A DNA stretch of 32,818 nucleotides from Mycobacterium shimoidei (GTDB lineage: Bacteria > Actinomycetota > Actinomycetes > Mycobacteriales > Mycobacteriaceae), in the NCBI GenBank assembly GCA_002101905.1, contig LQPU01000031.1, positions 1 to 32,818 on the forward strand, read 5' to 3'. Positions 1 through 7,421 of the stretch are shown here, one piece after another (within the stretch, counting starts at the first letter, position 1; each line of letters opens with the position of its first letter). Position numbers and translations under genes: made by a program. The notes under the pieces are model-generated. The model did not search any database and was not told the origin of the DNA. It worked only from the letters and a program-made list of their open reading frames with translations.

Positions 1-1
1 C

Positions 2-400
2 GATGGTCTTCGACCACGGCAGCGACACGTTGAAGTCGGTGTGCGGCAGTCCACCCCTACGCCCACCGCCGAGCCTCCCGTCGCTCCCAGCGTTGTTCCG
101 CCGCCGGAAGTCGCTGCGCCCGAGATCAGCGCGCGCACTGTCATCTACCAGGTGACCGGGACCAAGCCGCTCTTTGACCTGGTCAATATCGTCTACACCG
201 ATGCCCAGGGCCTGCCGCACACCGACTTCAACGTGTCGCTGCCGTGGTCGAAGACCATCGTGCTCAACCCGGGTGTGCAGACCAAATCCGTTGTCGCCAC
301 CAGCATTACCGGCCGACTCAACTGCGTGATCACCGACGCCCAGGGTCACGTCGTCGCCGCGTCGGCCAACAACGCGATCATCGCGACCTGCACCCGCTGA
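2..400 (+). CDS. MmpS-like/Rv3209-type conserved protein, C-terminal part (cut by left edge)
   Basis: The frame is open from base 2 to a TGA at 398-400, with no stop before the edge, so the true start probably lies upstream. A GTG at 41 would give 119 residues but has no convincing ribosome binding site. A Pro/Thr/Val-rich linker (about the first 30 residues after the GTG) is followed by a compact beta-rich domain with the pattern YQVTGTK, VNIVYTDAQG, SLPWSKT and two cysteines, resembling the extracytoplasmic domain of MmpS-type proteins. A membrane anchor would be expected in the missing N-terminal part. By synteny (rhlE and the ferritin-like gene next door) this is the Rv3209 counterpart. 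The function of that family is unknown to me; the MmpS resemblance is by eye. Confidence 0.6.
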   Translation, partial: DGLRPRQRHVEVGVRQSTPTPTAEPPVAPSVVPPPEVAAPEISARTVIYQVTGTKPLFDLVNIVYTDAQGLPHTDFNVSLPWSKTIVLNPGVQTKSVVATSITGRLNCVITDAQGHVVAASANNAIIATCTR

Positions 401-485
401 GCGCGCCATACTCAGCCCCGTCGGGGTCGTCGAGCGTGGGCCTTATGGACGGATTTCACCCGATTTCCGTACTTAAGACCCACGC

Positions 486-553
486 TCGGCGCGTGGTGCT
501 GCTCGGCGCGTGGTGCTGCTCGGCGCGTGGTGCTGCTCGGCGCGTGGGTGCTA
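486..553. repeat. 17-bp tandem repeat, about four copies
   Basis: The unit TCGGCGCGTGGTGCTGC repeats head to tail at 486-502, 503-519 and 520-536, with a degenerate fourth copy at 537-553 carrying an extra G. It fills the gap between two convergent genes and ends three bases short of the ferritin-like gene's stop codon. It is a short intergenic VNTR-like array. Confidence 0.85.
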
Positions 554-555
554 GC

Positions 556-1251
556 TCAGGCCAGGCCCAGTTCGCGCATCCGTTCGTCATGGGTGCGCTG
601 CAAGCGGTCGAAGAATCCGCTCAGCTGCGTGAGTCCGTCGGTGCCCGCCACCACCAAGTCCACCAGCTCGTCGTGGTCGGCCAGCACGTACTGGGCCTGG
701 GTGATGGCCTCACCGAGCAGCCGACGCGACCACAGGGCCAACCGGCTGCGCTGTTTGGCGCTGTTGTTGACCGCCGCCCGCACCTCGGCGACGACGAACT
801 GCGAATGCGCAGTCTCGGCCAACACCGCGCGAACGACGTCCGCCACCTCATCGGGCAGGCCGTCAGCGATCTCCAGGTAGAAGTCGGCGGCCAGGGCATC
901 ACCGATATAGGTCTTGACCAGCGCCTCCAGCCAGGTGCTCGGCGTCGTAAGCCGGTGATAGTTGTCCAACGCGGAGGTGTACTTCGACATCGCCGACACG
1001 ACGTCGACGCCGCGGCTCTGCAGCGCGTCGTGCAGCAGCTCGAAGTGACCCATCTCGGCGGCGGCCATCCGGGCCATCGAAATCCGGCCCCGCAGGTTCG
1101 GCGCCATCCGCGCCTCGTCGGTAAGCCGGTAGAACGCGGCGACCTCGCCATAGGCGAGGATGGCGAACAATTCGTTGACGCCAGGATGGTCTGCTGCCAA
1201 TCGGGGCGGGTGTGGATCGGCTACATCGTCAGCGCGCGAAAGCGAGGACAT
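556..1251 (-). CDS. Ferritin-like diiron-fold protein (MiaE_2-like, Rv3210c type)
   Basis: An all-helical protein of 231 residues when started at the ATG at 1251. The reading frame runs upstream to 1338, but the extra 29 residues are low-complexity, and 231 residues is the length I recall for Rv3210c. The ferritin-like signature is visible: an early Glu in AILAYGEVAAFYR, then AAAEMGHFELLH (ExxH), a Glu in TWLEALVKTY, and a second ExxH in LAETAHSQF. This is the spacing of a carboxylate-bridged diiron four-helix bundle, related to the tRNA hydroxylase MiaE. The substrate is unknown, and a tRNA role is only family analogy. It lies divergent from rhlE and convergent with the MmpS-like gene. Confidence 0.8.
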   Translation of the reverse strand: MSSLSRADDVADPHPPRLAADHPGVNELFAILAYGEVAAFYRLTDEARMAPNLRGRISMARMAAAEMGHFELLHDALQSRGVDVVSAMSKYTSALDNYHRLTTPSTWLEALVKTYIGDALAADFYLEIADGLPDEVADVVRAVLAETAHSQFVVAEVRAAVNNSAKQRSRLALWSRRLLGEAITQAQYVLADHDELVDLVVAGTDGLTQLSGFFDRLQRTHDERMRELGLA

Positions 1252-1355
1252 GGCAACACTGTATGCGCGATTGTGGCCACCCGCTGCGGCCCACGAGGCG
1301 GGCTGTTCGCCCGTGGTTCCGCGGTCCCGGTGGGCCACCAGGTACTATGAAAGCT

Positions 1356-1387
1356 GGTAGCGGTTGTAGAGGCTTACCGCTGCTACC
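1356..1387 (+). other. Imperfect hairpin in the rhlE leader region
   Basis: GGTAGCGG at 1356-1363 pairs with CCG...CTACC in 1377-1387, leaving a 3-nt bulge. It lies in the 279-nt gap between the divergent ferritin-like and rhlE genes, about 145 nt upstream of the chosen rhlE start. A structured 5' UTR is a possibility only. Apart from this hairpin I recognise nothing else in 1252-1530. Confidence 0.35.
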
Positions 1388-1530
1388 GGCGAAATGTGCG
1401 TGCACGCAACCGGCCCGCCTGAATTAGCGCAGGGCCGAGCGAATCGGCAACGGATTCGACACTCAGGACGTGCGCGCGTGGACCGCGACGAACTGACCGA
1501 AACCGAACCGAGAGGCACACTCCCGCACGC

Positions 1531-3015
1531 ATGTCCCCACTACTGCACACACCCCAGATAACATTTGCCAGCCTTGGCGTCCGCGACGAAATCGTCCGCG
1601 CGCTCGCAGAAGAAGGCATCGAGCATCCATTTGCTATCCAAGAGCTGACGCTGCCGCTTGCCCTGGTCGGAGACGATGTGATCGGCCAGGCCCGCACCGG
1701 GATGGGCAAAACCTTCGGCTTCGGCGTGCCGCTTCTGCAGCGAATCACGACTGATAACGCGAGCCGGCCACTGACCGGGACCCCGCGGGCGCTGGTTGTG
1801 GTGCCCACCCGTGAGCTGTGCCTGCAGGTGTCCGGCGACCTGGCCACCGCGGCCAAATACCTGCACGCCGAGGACGGCCGCCGCCTGTCGGTGGTGTCCA
1901 TCTACGGCGGCCGCCCCTACGAACCGCAGATCGAGGCGCTGCGCGCCGGCGCCGACGTCGTTGTCGGAACGCCCGGCCGGCTACTCGACCTGGCACAGCA
2001 AGGTCACCTGCAGCTCGGCGGGCTGTCGGTGCTGGTGCTCGACGAAGCCGACGAGATGCTGGATCTGGGCTTCCTCCCCGACATCGAGCGCATCCTGCGA
2101 CTTATCCCTGACGAACGGCAGTCGATGCTGTTCTCGGCGACCATGCCGGACCCGATCATCACGCTGGCCCGGACCTTCATGAACCAGCCGACACACATCC
2201 GGGCCGAGGCCCCGCACTCCTCGGCGGTTCACGACGCGACAACTCAGTACGTCTACCGCGCTCATGCGCTGGACAAGGTCGAATTGATCTCTCGGGTGCT
2301 GCAGGCCCGTGGCCGCGGCGCCACCATGATCTTCGCCCGCACCAAACGCACCGCTCAGAAGGTTGCCGACGAGCTCGCCGAACGCGGCTTCGCCGTCGGT
2401 GCTGTGCATGGTGACCTGGGCCAGGTAGCCCGCGAGAAGGCGCTGAAGGCCTTCCGCAGCGGCGACATCGACGTGCTCGTCGCCACCGACGTTGCTGCCC
2501 GCGGTATCGACATCGACGACGTCACCCACGTCATCAACTACCAGTGCCCCGAGGACGAGAAGATGTACGTCCACCGCATCGGCCGCACCGGTCGTGCCGG
2601 TCGCACCGGCGTCGCGGTCACGTTGGTCGACTGGGACGAGCTCGAGCGCTGGGCGATGATCGACAAGGCGCTGGACCTGGGCTGCCCCGATCCGGCCGAG
2701 ACATACTCCAGTTCACCGCACCTCTACGCCGAGCTCGACATCCCGACCGACGCCACCGGCAGGGTCGGCGAGCCGCGCAAGTCGCAAGGCAAACGCGTCT
2801 CGTCGGGCGGGCGTGATGGCCAGCCGCGCAAGGGCACTCGGTCACGGCGCCGCACCCGCGGCGGCAAGCCGGTGAGCGGGCACCCGGTGGCCAACGGCAC
2901 CGGCAGTGGCGAGACCTCCTCCGAGGCTCCGGCCGCTGAAGGCGCACACAGCGGACGTCGCCGCCGCCGTCGGCGTCCCCGCAAAGCGGCCGAGGTCGCC
3001 GCCAACGCCAACTGA
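1531..3015 (+). CDS. rhlE: DEAD-box ATP-dependent RNA helicase RhlE
   Basis: A 494-residue DEAD-box helicase that unwinds RNA duplexes; mycobacterial RhlE is linked to cold adaptation and the RNase E degradosome (family knowledge). Visible motifs: Q-motif region about residues 11-37, motif I ARTGMGKT (54-61), PTREL (92-96), TPGR (147-150), DEAD (171-174), SAT (202-204), and motif VI HRIGRTGR in the second RecA domain. A long basic, disordered C-terminal tail ends in a run of arginines, likely for RNA binding. The ATG at 1531 is the only usual start codon after the upstream in-frame TGA at 1420. The M. tuberculosis protein is annotated longer (527 residues, from memory), so the N-terminus may differ. 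Confidence 0.95.
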   Translation: MSPLLHTPQITFASLGVRDEIVRALAEEGIEHPFAIQELTLPLALVGDDVIGQARTGMGKTFGFGVPLLQRITTDNASRPLTGTPRALVVVPTRELCLQVSGDLATAAKYLHAEDGRRLSVVSIYGGRPYEPQIEALRAGADVVVGTPGRLLDLAQQGHLQLGGLSVLVLDEADEMLDLGFLPDIERILRLIPDERQSMLFSATMPDPIITLARTFMNQPTHIRAEAPHSSAVHDATTQYVYRAHALDKVELISRVLQARGRGATMIFARTKRTAQKVADELAERGFAVGAVHGDLGQVAREKALKAFRSGDIDVLVATDVAARGIDIDDVTHVINYQCPEDEKMYVHRIGRTGRAGRTGVAVTLVDWDELERWAMIDKALDLGCPDPAETYSSSPHLYAELDIPTDATGRVGEPRKSQGKRVSSGGRDGQPRKGTRSRRRTRGGKPVSGHPVANGTGSGETSSEAPAAEGAHSGRRRRRRRPRKAAEVAANAN

Positions 3016-3035
3016 GTCGGCTCCATCGAGCCGCG

Positions 3036-4250
3036 ATGGTCAAACCCGAACGCCGCACCAAGGCCGACGTGGTGGCCGTGGCCGTCATCATCGCGGTGAT
3101 AGCCGTTGTCGCGGCACTGATCTGGTGGACCAGCGATGCCCGCGCCACCGACAGCAGACCGGCGGCGACCCCGGCGCCCACCTCTCCCGTGGCCCGCGAA
3201 GTACCTCCCGCGCTCAAACAGCTGTGGACGGCTGCCAGCGCGGCGACCGACGCTCCGGTAGTGGTCGGCGGAACCGTGGTCACCGGCAACGGCCGGTCCG
3301 TGGAGGGGCGCGATCCGGTCAACGGCGAGGTGCGCTGGAGCTATGCCCGCAACCGCGAACTGTGCGCCGTGTCCTGGGTCTACCGCTACGCTGTCGCGGT
3401 CTACCCCGACGTTCGGGGCTGCGGTCAGGTCAGCACCATCGACGCCGCTACCGGGCGACGCGGCCCGGCCCGCAGCAGCTACGCCGATAAGCACGTCAAC
3501 GTGACCTCGGACGGGACAACGGTGTTGTCGGCGGGGCAGACCCGGCTCGAGCTGTGGCGCTCGGACATGGTCCGGATGCTGTCGTACGGCGAGATCGACG
3601 CCCGAGTGAAACCGTCTGCGCGAGGTCTGCATTCGGGATGCACGCTGACGTCGGCGGCGGCCAGTTCGTCGGCGGTGTCGGTGCTGGAAGCGTGCCCGGA
3701 ACAGGCCGAGCTGCGGCTTACCTTGCTACGCCCGAGCAAGGAGGAAGACGAGCCCGAGCAACGATATGTGCCCCAGCCGGGTACCACCGCGGATTCAGAC
3801 GCCCGCGTGCTGACCGTCGCGGAGACGAACACCGCCGTGTATCTGCCGTCGCCGCGACCCAGGGTCGAGGTGGTCGACGGGGGTGGCGCCACCGTAGCGA
3901 GCACATTGCTGCCCCGGCCGCCGTCGCCGTCGAGCACGGTGTCGCGGCCAGGCAACGTCGTCACCTGGTGGACCGGCGACGCAGTGCTGGTATTCGACGC
4001 GGCGACTCTCACGTATCGCTACACCGTCGAGCCCGACGGGCCGCACGTACCGGTGGGCCCGGGGACATTGATGGCCGGCCGGCTTTTGGTGCCGGTGACC
4101 GGCGGGATCGGTGTCTACGACCCGATCACTGGCGCCAACGAGCGCTACCTGCCCGTGAAGCGGGAACCGTACAACGGACCGGTGACCCTCGCCGTGTCCG
4201 GTTCGCAGATCCTCGAGCAGCGCGGGGACACCATCGTCGCGCTGGGTTGA
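3036..4250 (+). CDS. Membrane-anchored beta-propeller-like protein (Rv3212 type)
   Basis: A 404-residue protein starting 20 nt after the rhlE stop, so probably cotranscribed with it. Residues about 9-30 form one hydrophobic helix (ADVVAVAVIIAVIAVVAALI) with basic residues before it, predicting an N-in single-pass anchor with the rest outside the membrane. The exported part has repeated beta-strand patterns such as VVVGGTVVTGNGR, VEGRDPVNGEVRWSY and STIDAATG that resemble PQQ/WD-type propeller blades, and several cysteines that could form disulfides. It matches Rv3212 in position and length (about 407 residues, from memory). No catalytic motif is evident. A role as a periplasmic scaffold is inference. 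Confidence 0.75.
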   Translation: MVKPERRTKADVVAVAVIIAVIAVVAALIWWTSDARATDSRPAATPAPTSPVAREVPPALKQLWTAASAATDAPVVVGGTVVTGNGRSVEGRDPVNGEVRWSYARNRELCAVSWVYRYAVAVYPDVRGCGQVSTIDAATGRRGPARSSYADKHVNVTSDGTTVLSAGQTRLELWRSDMVRMLSYGEIDARVKPSARGLHSGCTLTSAAASSSAVSVLEACPEQAELRLTLLRPSKEEDEPEQRYVPQPGTTADSDARVLTVAETNTAVYLPSPRPRVEVVDGGGATVASTLLPRPPSPSSTVSRPGNVVTWWTGDAVLVFDAATLTYRYTVEPDGPHVPVGPGTLMAGRLLVPVTGGIGVYDPITGANERYLPVKREPYNGPVTLAVSGSQILEQRGDTIVALG

Positions 4251-4256
4251 TTGCGG

Positions 4257-5060
4257 CTAGAGCTCGACGGTGAAGGTCGGCAGCGGTTTGCCGGACTTCC
4301 AATGCCGGAGCAGCGCGTGGGCCAAATCGCGATACGCGGTCGCTCCTTTGTTCTTGCGCGCGGCCATCACCGACGACCCGGACGCGCTGGCCTCGGCGAA
4401 CCGCACCGTGCGCGGGATGGGCGGCGCCAGCACCGGCATGTCGTAGCGATCTGCGACGTCCAGCAGCACATCGCGGGTATGGGTAGTCCGCGGGTCATAC
4501 AGCGTCGGCAACGCACCCAACAACCGCAGCTTCGGGTTGGTGATCTGCTGGACGTCGGCGACCGTGCGCAGGAACTGGCCCACGCCGCGATGCGCCAGCG
4601 TCTCGCATTGCAGCGGCACCATCACCTCGTCGGCGGCGGTCAATCCGTTGAGGGTGAGGACGCCCAACGACGGCGGACAATCAATGACGACCACATCGAA
4701 CTGGCCGGTGAGCTTGTCCAGCGCCCGCTTCAGCGCGTATTCGCGACCGGCCCGCATCAGCAACATTGCCTCCGCGCCGGCCAAGTCGATGTTGGCCGGC
4801 AACAGCGTCATTCCCTCGTCCGTGCTGACTAGCGCGGCATTCGGCTCGACCTCACCGAGCAGGACCTCATGCACCGAAACCGGCAGCTTGTCCGGATCGT
4901 GCCCGAGCGAGAACGTCAGACAGCCCTGCGGATCGAGGTCGACGAGCAGCACTCGTTCTCCCTCGTCCGAAAACGCGGCTCCCAGCGAGGCCACCGTCGT
5001 GGTCTTGGCGACCCCGCCCTTCTGGTTGGCCACGGCCAGAACCCGCACGTCTGTGCTCAC
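4257..5060 (-). CDS. ParA/Soj-family ATPase, orphan (Rv3213c type)
   Basis: A 267-residue MinD/ParA P-loop ATPase. The deviant Walker A KGGVAKTTT sits about 15 residues from the start, followed by LLVDLDPQG (switch region) and VVIDCPPSLG (Walker B). The open frame runs up to 5213, but the GTG at 5060 has a purine-rich ribosome binding site (GGGGGAG) just upstream and gives the length I remember for Rv3213c (266). No ParB gene or parS-like site is adjacent, so this is an orphan family member rather than the chromosomal parAB pair near oriC. Its cargo is unknown. The gene is convergent with the propeller-like gene, with 6 nt between stop codons. Confidence 0.85.
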   Translation of the reverse strand: MSTDVRVLAVANQKGGVAKTTTVASLGAAFSDEGERVLLVDLDPQGCLTFSLGHDPDKLPVSVHEVLLGEVEPNAALVSTDEGMTLLPANIDLAGAEAMLLMRAGREYALKRALDKLTGQFDVVVIDCPPSLGVLTLNGLTAADEVMVPLQCETLAHRGVGQFLRTVADVQQITNPKLRLLGALPTLYDPRTTHTRDVLLDVADRYDMPVLAPPIPRTVRFAEASASGSSVMAARKNKGATAYRDLAHALLRHWKSGKPLPTFTVEL

Positions 5061-5072
5061 CCGCCGCTCTCC

Positions 5073-5098
5073 CCCGCAAGCGGGAGGTGCCCGCACCT
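5073..5098. repeat. Back-to-back palindromic element at the parA-like start
   Basis: Two perfect inverted repeats abut: CCCGC-AA-GCGGG at 5073-5084 and AGGTGC-CC-GCACCT at 5085-5098. On the minus strand the first lies immediately upstream of the parA-like GTG and contributes its GGGGGAG ribosome binding site. I recall similar CTCCCGC...GCGGGAGGTGC blocks scattered between mycobacterial genes, so this may be a small dispersed repeat. Confidence 0.65.
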
Positions 5099-5224
5099 CA
5101 TCGCGATCTCCCTTCGTGCCCTTGGTCCTTTTCGGCGCCGCCGCGTGGCCACACTGCCATCCTGGCACCTGCCCCCCTGCGCCCGCGCGTCGATGGCGAT
5201 GTGTGTCAGGCACAATCGGTCAGC

Positions 5225-5839
5225 ATGGGCCTGGATGGGCATCGGGAAAACCAGCGATTGGTGCTGTTGCGCCATGGCGAAACCGAATGGTCGAAGTCGG
5301 GCCAGCACACCAGCCGCACCGATCTCGAGCTCACCGACGAGGGCCGCCGCCAGGCCGCCGCTGCCGGGCAAGCGCTCGCAGAACTCCAGTTGGCCAACCC
5401 GTTCGTCATCACCAGCCCGCGCCGGCGAGCGGTGTCGACCGCGGAACTCGCCGGCCTGACCGTCGACGAGAAGTCGCAGTTGGTCGCCGAGTGGGATTAC
5501 GGCTCCTACGAGGGTCTCACGACCGCACAGATCCGCAAGTCGGTACCGGACTGGCTGGTATGGACGCACGGGTGCCCGGATGGTGAGTCGGTCGCCCAGG
5601 TCCGTGAGCGCGCCGATGCGGCCGTCGCGTTGGCCCTCGACTATCTGCCTTCTCGCGACGTGGTTTTCGTTGGCCACGGCCACTTCTCCCGCGCCGTGAT
5701 CACTCGCTGGGTCGAGCTGCCGCTATCGGAAGGGAGCCGCTTCGGAATGGTGGCCGGCTCGATCGCGATCTGTGGGTTCGAGCATGAGGCCCGCCAGATC
5801 AGTGTGCTCGGCTTTCCACTCTCGGCCGCGTCGGGGTGA
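5225..5839 (+). CDS. gpm2: Histidine phosphatase superfamily enzyme (Rv3214/Gpm2-like acid phosphatase)
   Basis: A 204-residue phosphoglycerate-mutase-fold protein. The start is the ATG at 5225; a longer open frame from 5087 exists but its extra residues look non-native. The phospho-acceptor motif is LRHGET with Arg16-His17-Gly18-Glu19, the acid/base region is EWDYGSYEG, and the second histidine lies in VGHGHFSR. M. tuberculosis Rv3214 is annotated as a mutase, but as I recall it behaves as an acid phosphatase, and this copy is closely similar (EWDYGSYEGLTT, DWLVWTHGCP). Its stop overlaps the entC start by 4 nt (GTGA), implying translational coupling. The physiological substrate is unproven. 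Confidence 0.9.
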   Translation: MGLDGHRENQRLVLLRHGETEWSKSGQHTSRTDLELTDEGRRQAAAAGQALAELQLANPFVITSPRRRAVSTAELAGLTVDEKSQLVAEWDYGSYEGLTTAQIRKSVPDWLVWTHGCPDGESVAQVRERADAAVALALDYLPSRDVVFVGHGHFSRAVITRWVELPLSEGSRFGMVAGSIAICGFEHEARQISVLGFPLSAASG

Positions 5840-6933
5840 GCGCGCAACCGGCGTTCGCGCTGTGCAGCCCGTCCGGGGTCATGATCGCCTCCGGAGTGCG
5901 CGACGGCTATTGCGACGTGGCGGCCGCGCAAGCTGCGTTGCGGTCGGGTCGAGTGCCAATAGTGTTGGGCGCGTTGCCGTTTGACCTCAAGCAGCCCGCC
6001 GCGTTGATGGTGCCGCGTGCGGTGCGGCACAGCGAAACCCTACCGGGCTGGCCGGTCGGCCCGCTGCCTGCGGTGCGGATCGCCGGCGCGGTCCCCGCCC
6101 CCGAGGAACATCGCGCCCGCGTCCAACGCGCATGCGATCGGCTCGCCGCGCCGGGCAGCGAACTGCACAAGGTCGTATTGGCCCGCGCATTGCGGCTCAC
6201 CGCCGCCGCCCCGCTGGACGGCCGCGTCATCCTGCGCCGGCTGGTCGCCAACGACCCGACCGCCTATGGCTATCTGGTGGATCTGACAGTGGCGGGCAGT
6301 CAACATGCAGGCATGGCGCTGGTCGGCGCCAGCCCAGAGTTGTTGGTCGCCCGCGACGGCGACCGGGTGACGTGTCGCCCGTTCGCCGGATCGGCGCCAC
6401 GTGCCCGCGACCCCGAACTCGACCACGCGGCCGGGGTCGCGTTGGCCGATTCGGCCAAGAATCGCCACGAACACCAACTGGTCGTCGATGTCATGGCCGA
6501 GGTCCTCGAGCCGCTCTGCAGTGAACTGACTGTCGCCCCCACCCCGCAGCTAGACCACACCGCGGCGCTCTGGCATCTGAGTACGCCCATCAGCGGCCGG
6601 TTACGCGATAGCTCAACGACCGCAATGGATTTAGCGTTGGCACTGCATCCCACCCCGGCCGTCGGCGGTGTTCCATCTGATGCCGCCGCACAGTTGATCG
6701 GCGAACTCGAGGGCGACCGCGGCTTCTACGCCGGGGCCGTCGGCTGGTGCGACGCTCGCGGCGACGGCCGGTGGGTGGTGTCCATTCGCTGCGCCCAGGT
6801 GTCCGCTGACCGCCGCACCGCGCTGGCCCACTCGGGCGGCGGTATCGTCGCCGAATCCGATCCCGACGACGAATTAGCCGAGACGACAACGAAATTCGTT
6901 ACTATTTTGACTGCGTTAGGAGTTCAGCTTTGA
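5836..6933 (+). CDS. entC: Isochorismate synthase (EntC/MenF family)
   Basis: A 365-residue chorismate-binding enzyme that converts chorismate to isochorismate, feeding menaquinone and possibly salicylate/mycobactin synthesis. Family signatures run in order: LHKVVLARAL (catalytic lysine region), GASPELLV, then the C-terminal metal-site block HPTPAVGGVPSD, GELEGDRGFYAGAVGW and VSIRCAQ, ending with AHSGGGIVAESDPDDELAET. The GTG start at 5836 overlaps the phosphatase stop (GTGA). The 3' end overlaps the convergent membrane protein gene by 10 nt. In M. tuberculosis I remember an acetyltransferase gene (Rv3216) following entC; none is present here. Confidence 0.92.
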   Translation: MSAQPAFALCSPSGVMIASGVRDGYCDVAAAQAALRSGRVPIVLGALPFDLKQPAALMVPRAVRHSETLPGWPVGPLPAVRIAGAVPAPEEHRARVQRACDRLAAPGSELHKVVLARALRLTAAAPLDGRVILRRLVANDPTAYGYLVDLTVAGSQHAGMALVGASPELLVARDGDRVTCRPFAGSAPRARDPELDHAAGVALADSAKNRHEHQLVVDVMAEVLEPLCSELTVAPTPQLDHTAALWHLSTPISGRLRDSSTTAMDLALALHPTPAVGGVPSDAAAQLIGELEGDRGFYAGAVGWCDARGDGRWVVSIRCAQVSADRRTALAHSGGGIVAESDPDDELAETTTKFVTILTALGVQL

Positions 6934-7313
6934 CGACGCCCGTCCGAAATCCAGCGCAGCGTGGGCGGACTGAACAACAACGCCAGCACCGTCAGCGCCA
7001 CGACGGCGACCGGAATCCCGATCAGCGGCCGGTTGGAGCCCACCGCCAGATACCACGCCACGGGCAGCAGCAACAGTTCGACGAACACCGCGGGCCCGCG
7101 GCCCCACTGTTTGCCGATGGTCAAGGCCCAGCCGGCCGCCAGCACCCCCGCACCCACCACGGCGAACCACACCGCAGTGGCAAAACCATTGACCCCGGCC
7201 GGATCAACACCGCCCAACCGGCGCAGCAGCAGGATCAGCGCCACCGCCAACGCCGTCGCGCCCTGCACGGCGACGATCAGTCCCGCCAGGCGCACGCTGC
7301 CCGGAACATTCAC
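6924..7313 (-). CDS. Small integral membrane protein (Rv3217c type), four TM segments
   Basis: I place the start at the GTG at 7313 (about 129 residues, NVPGSVRLAG...). The frame stays open to 7406 (160 residues), which would leave only 15 nt to the divergent lipid-kinase start and adds a non-hydrophobic leader of 31 residues. Four hydrophobic helices are evident: LAGLIVAVQGATALAVALILLL, FATAVWFAVVGAGVLAAGWAL, AVFVELLLLPVAWYLAVG and GIPVAVVALTVLALLFSP. No catalytic residues or known motif are seen. It matches Rv3217c by position. The function is unknown, and the exact start is uncertain because neither candidate has a strong ribosome binding site. Confidence 0.7.
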   Translation of the reverse strand: MNVPGSVRLAGLIVAVQGATALAVALILLLRRLGGVDPAGVNGFATAVWFAVVGAGVLAAGWALTIGKQWGRGPAVFVELLLLPVAWYLAVGSNRPLIGIPVAVVALTVLALLFSPPTLRWISDGRRQS

Positions 7314-7421
7314 AGCGTCAGGGTAGCCACCCAGTTCCGTGGCGATGCCGGCGCGGGAAAGCCCGACGCTGCCGTGCCATCCGAGCGGACGGGCCGTCAT
7401 CATCACTTAGGCTCGGGTTCC

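Noticed and set aside
5061..5213. N-terminal extension of the ParA-like frame to 5213
   Set aside because: The added residues are not family-like, would overlap most of the promoter region of the divergent phosphatase, and a good ribosome binding site precedes the GTG at 5060.
6930..7421. Plus-strand extension of the lipid-kinase frame upstream to 6930
   Set aside because: It is antisense to the membrane protein gene, with Gln/Arg/His-rich shadow composition; the family domain begins at the ATG at 7422.
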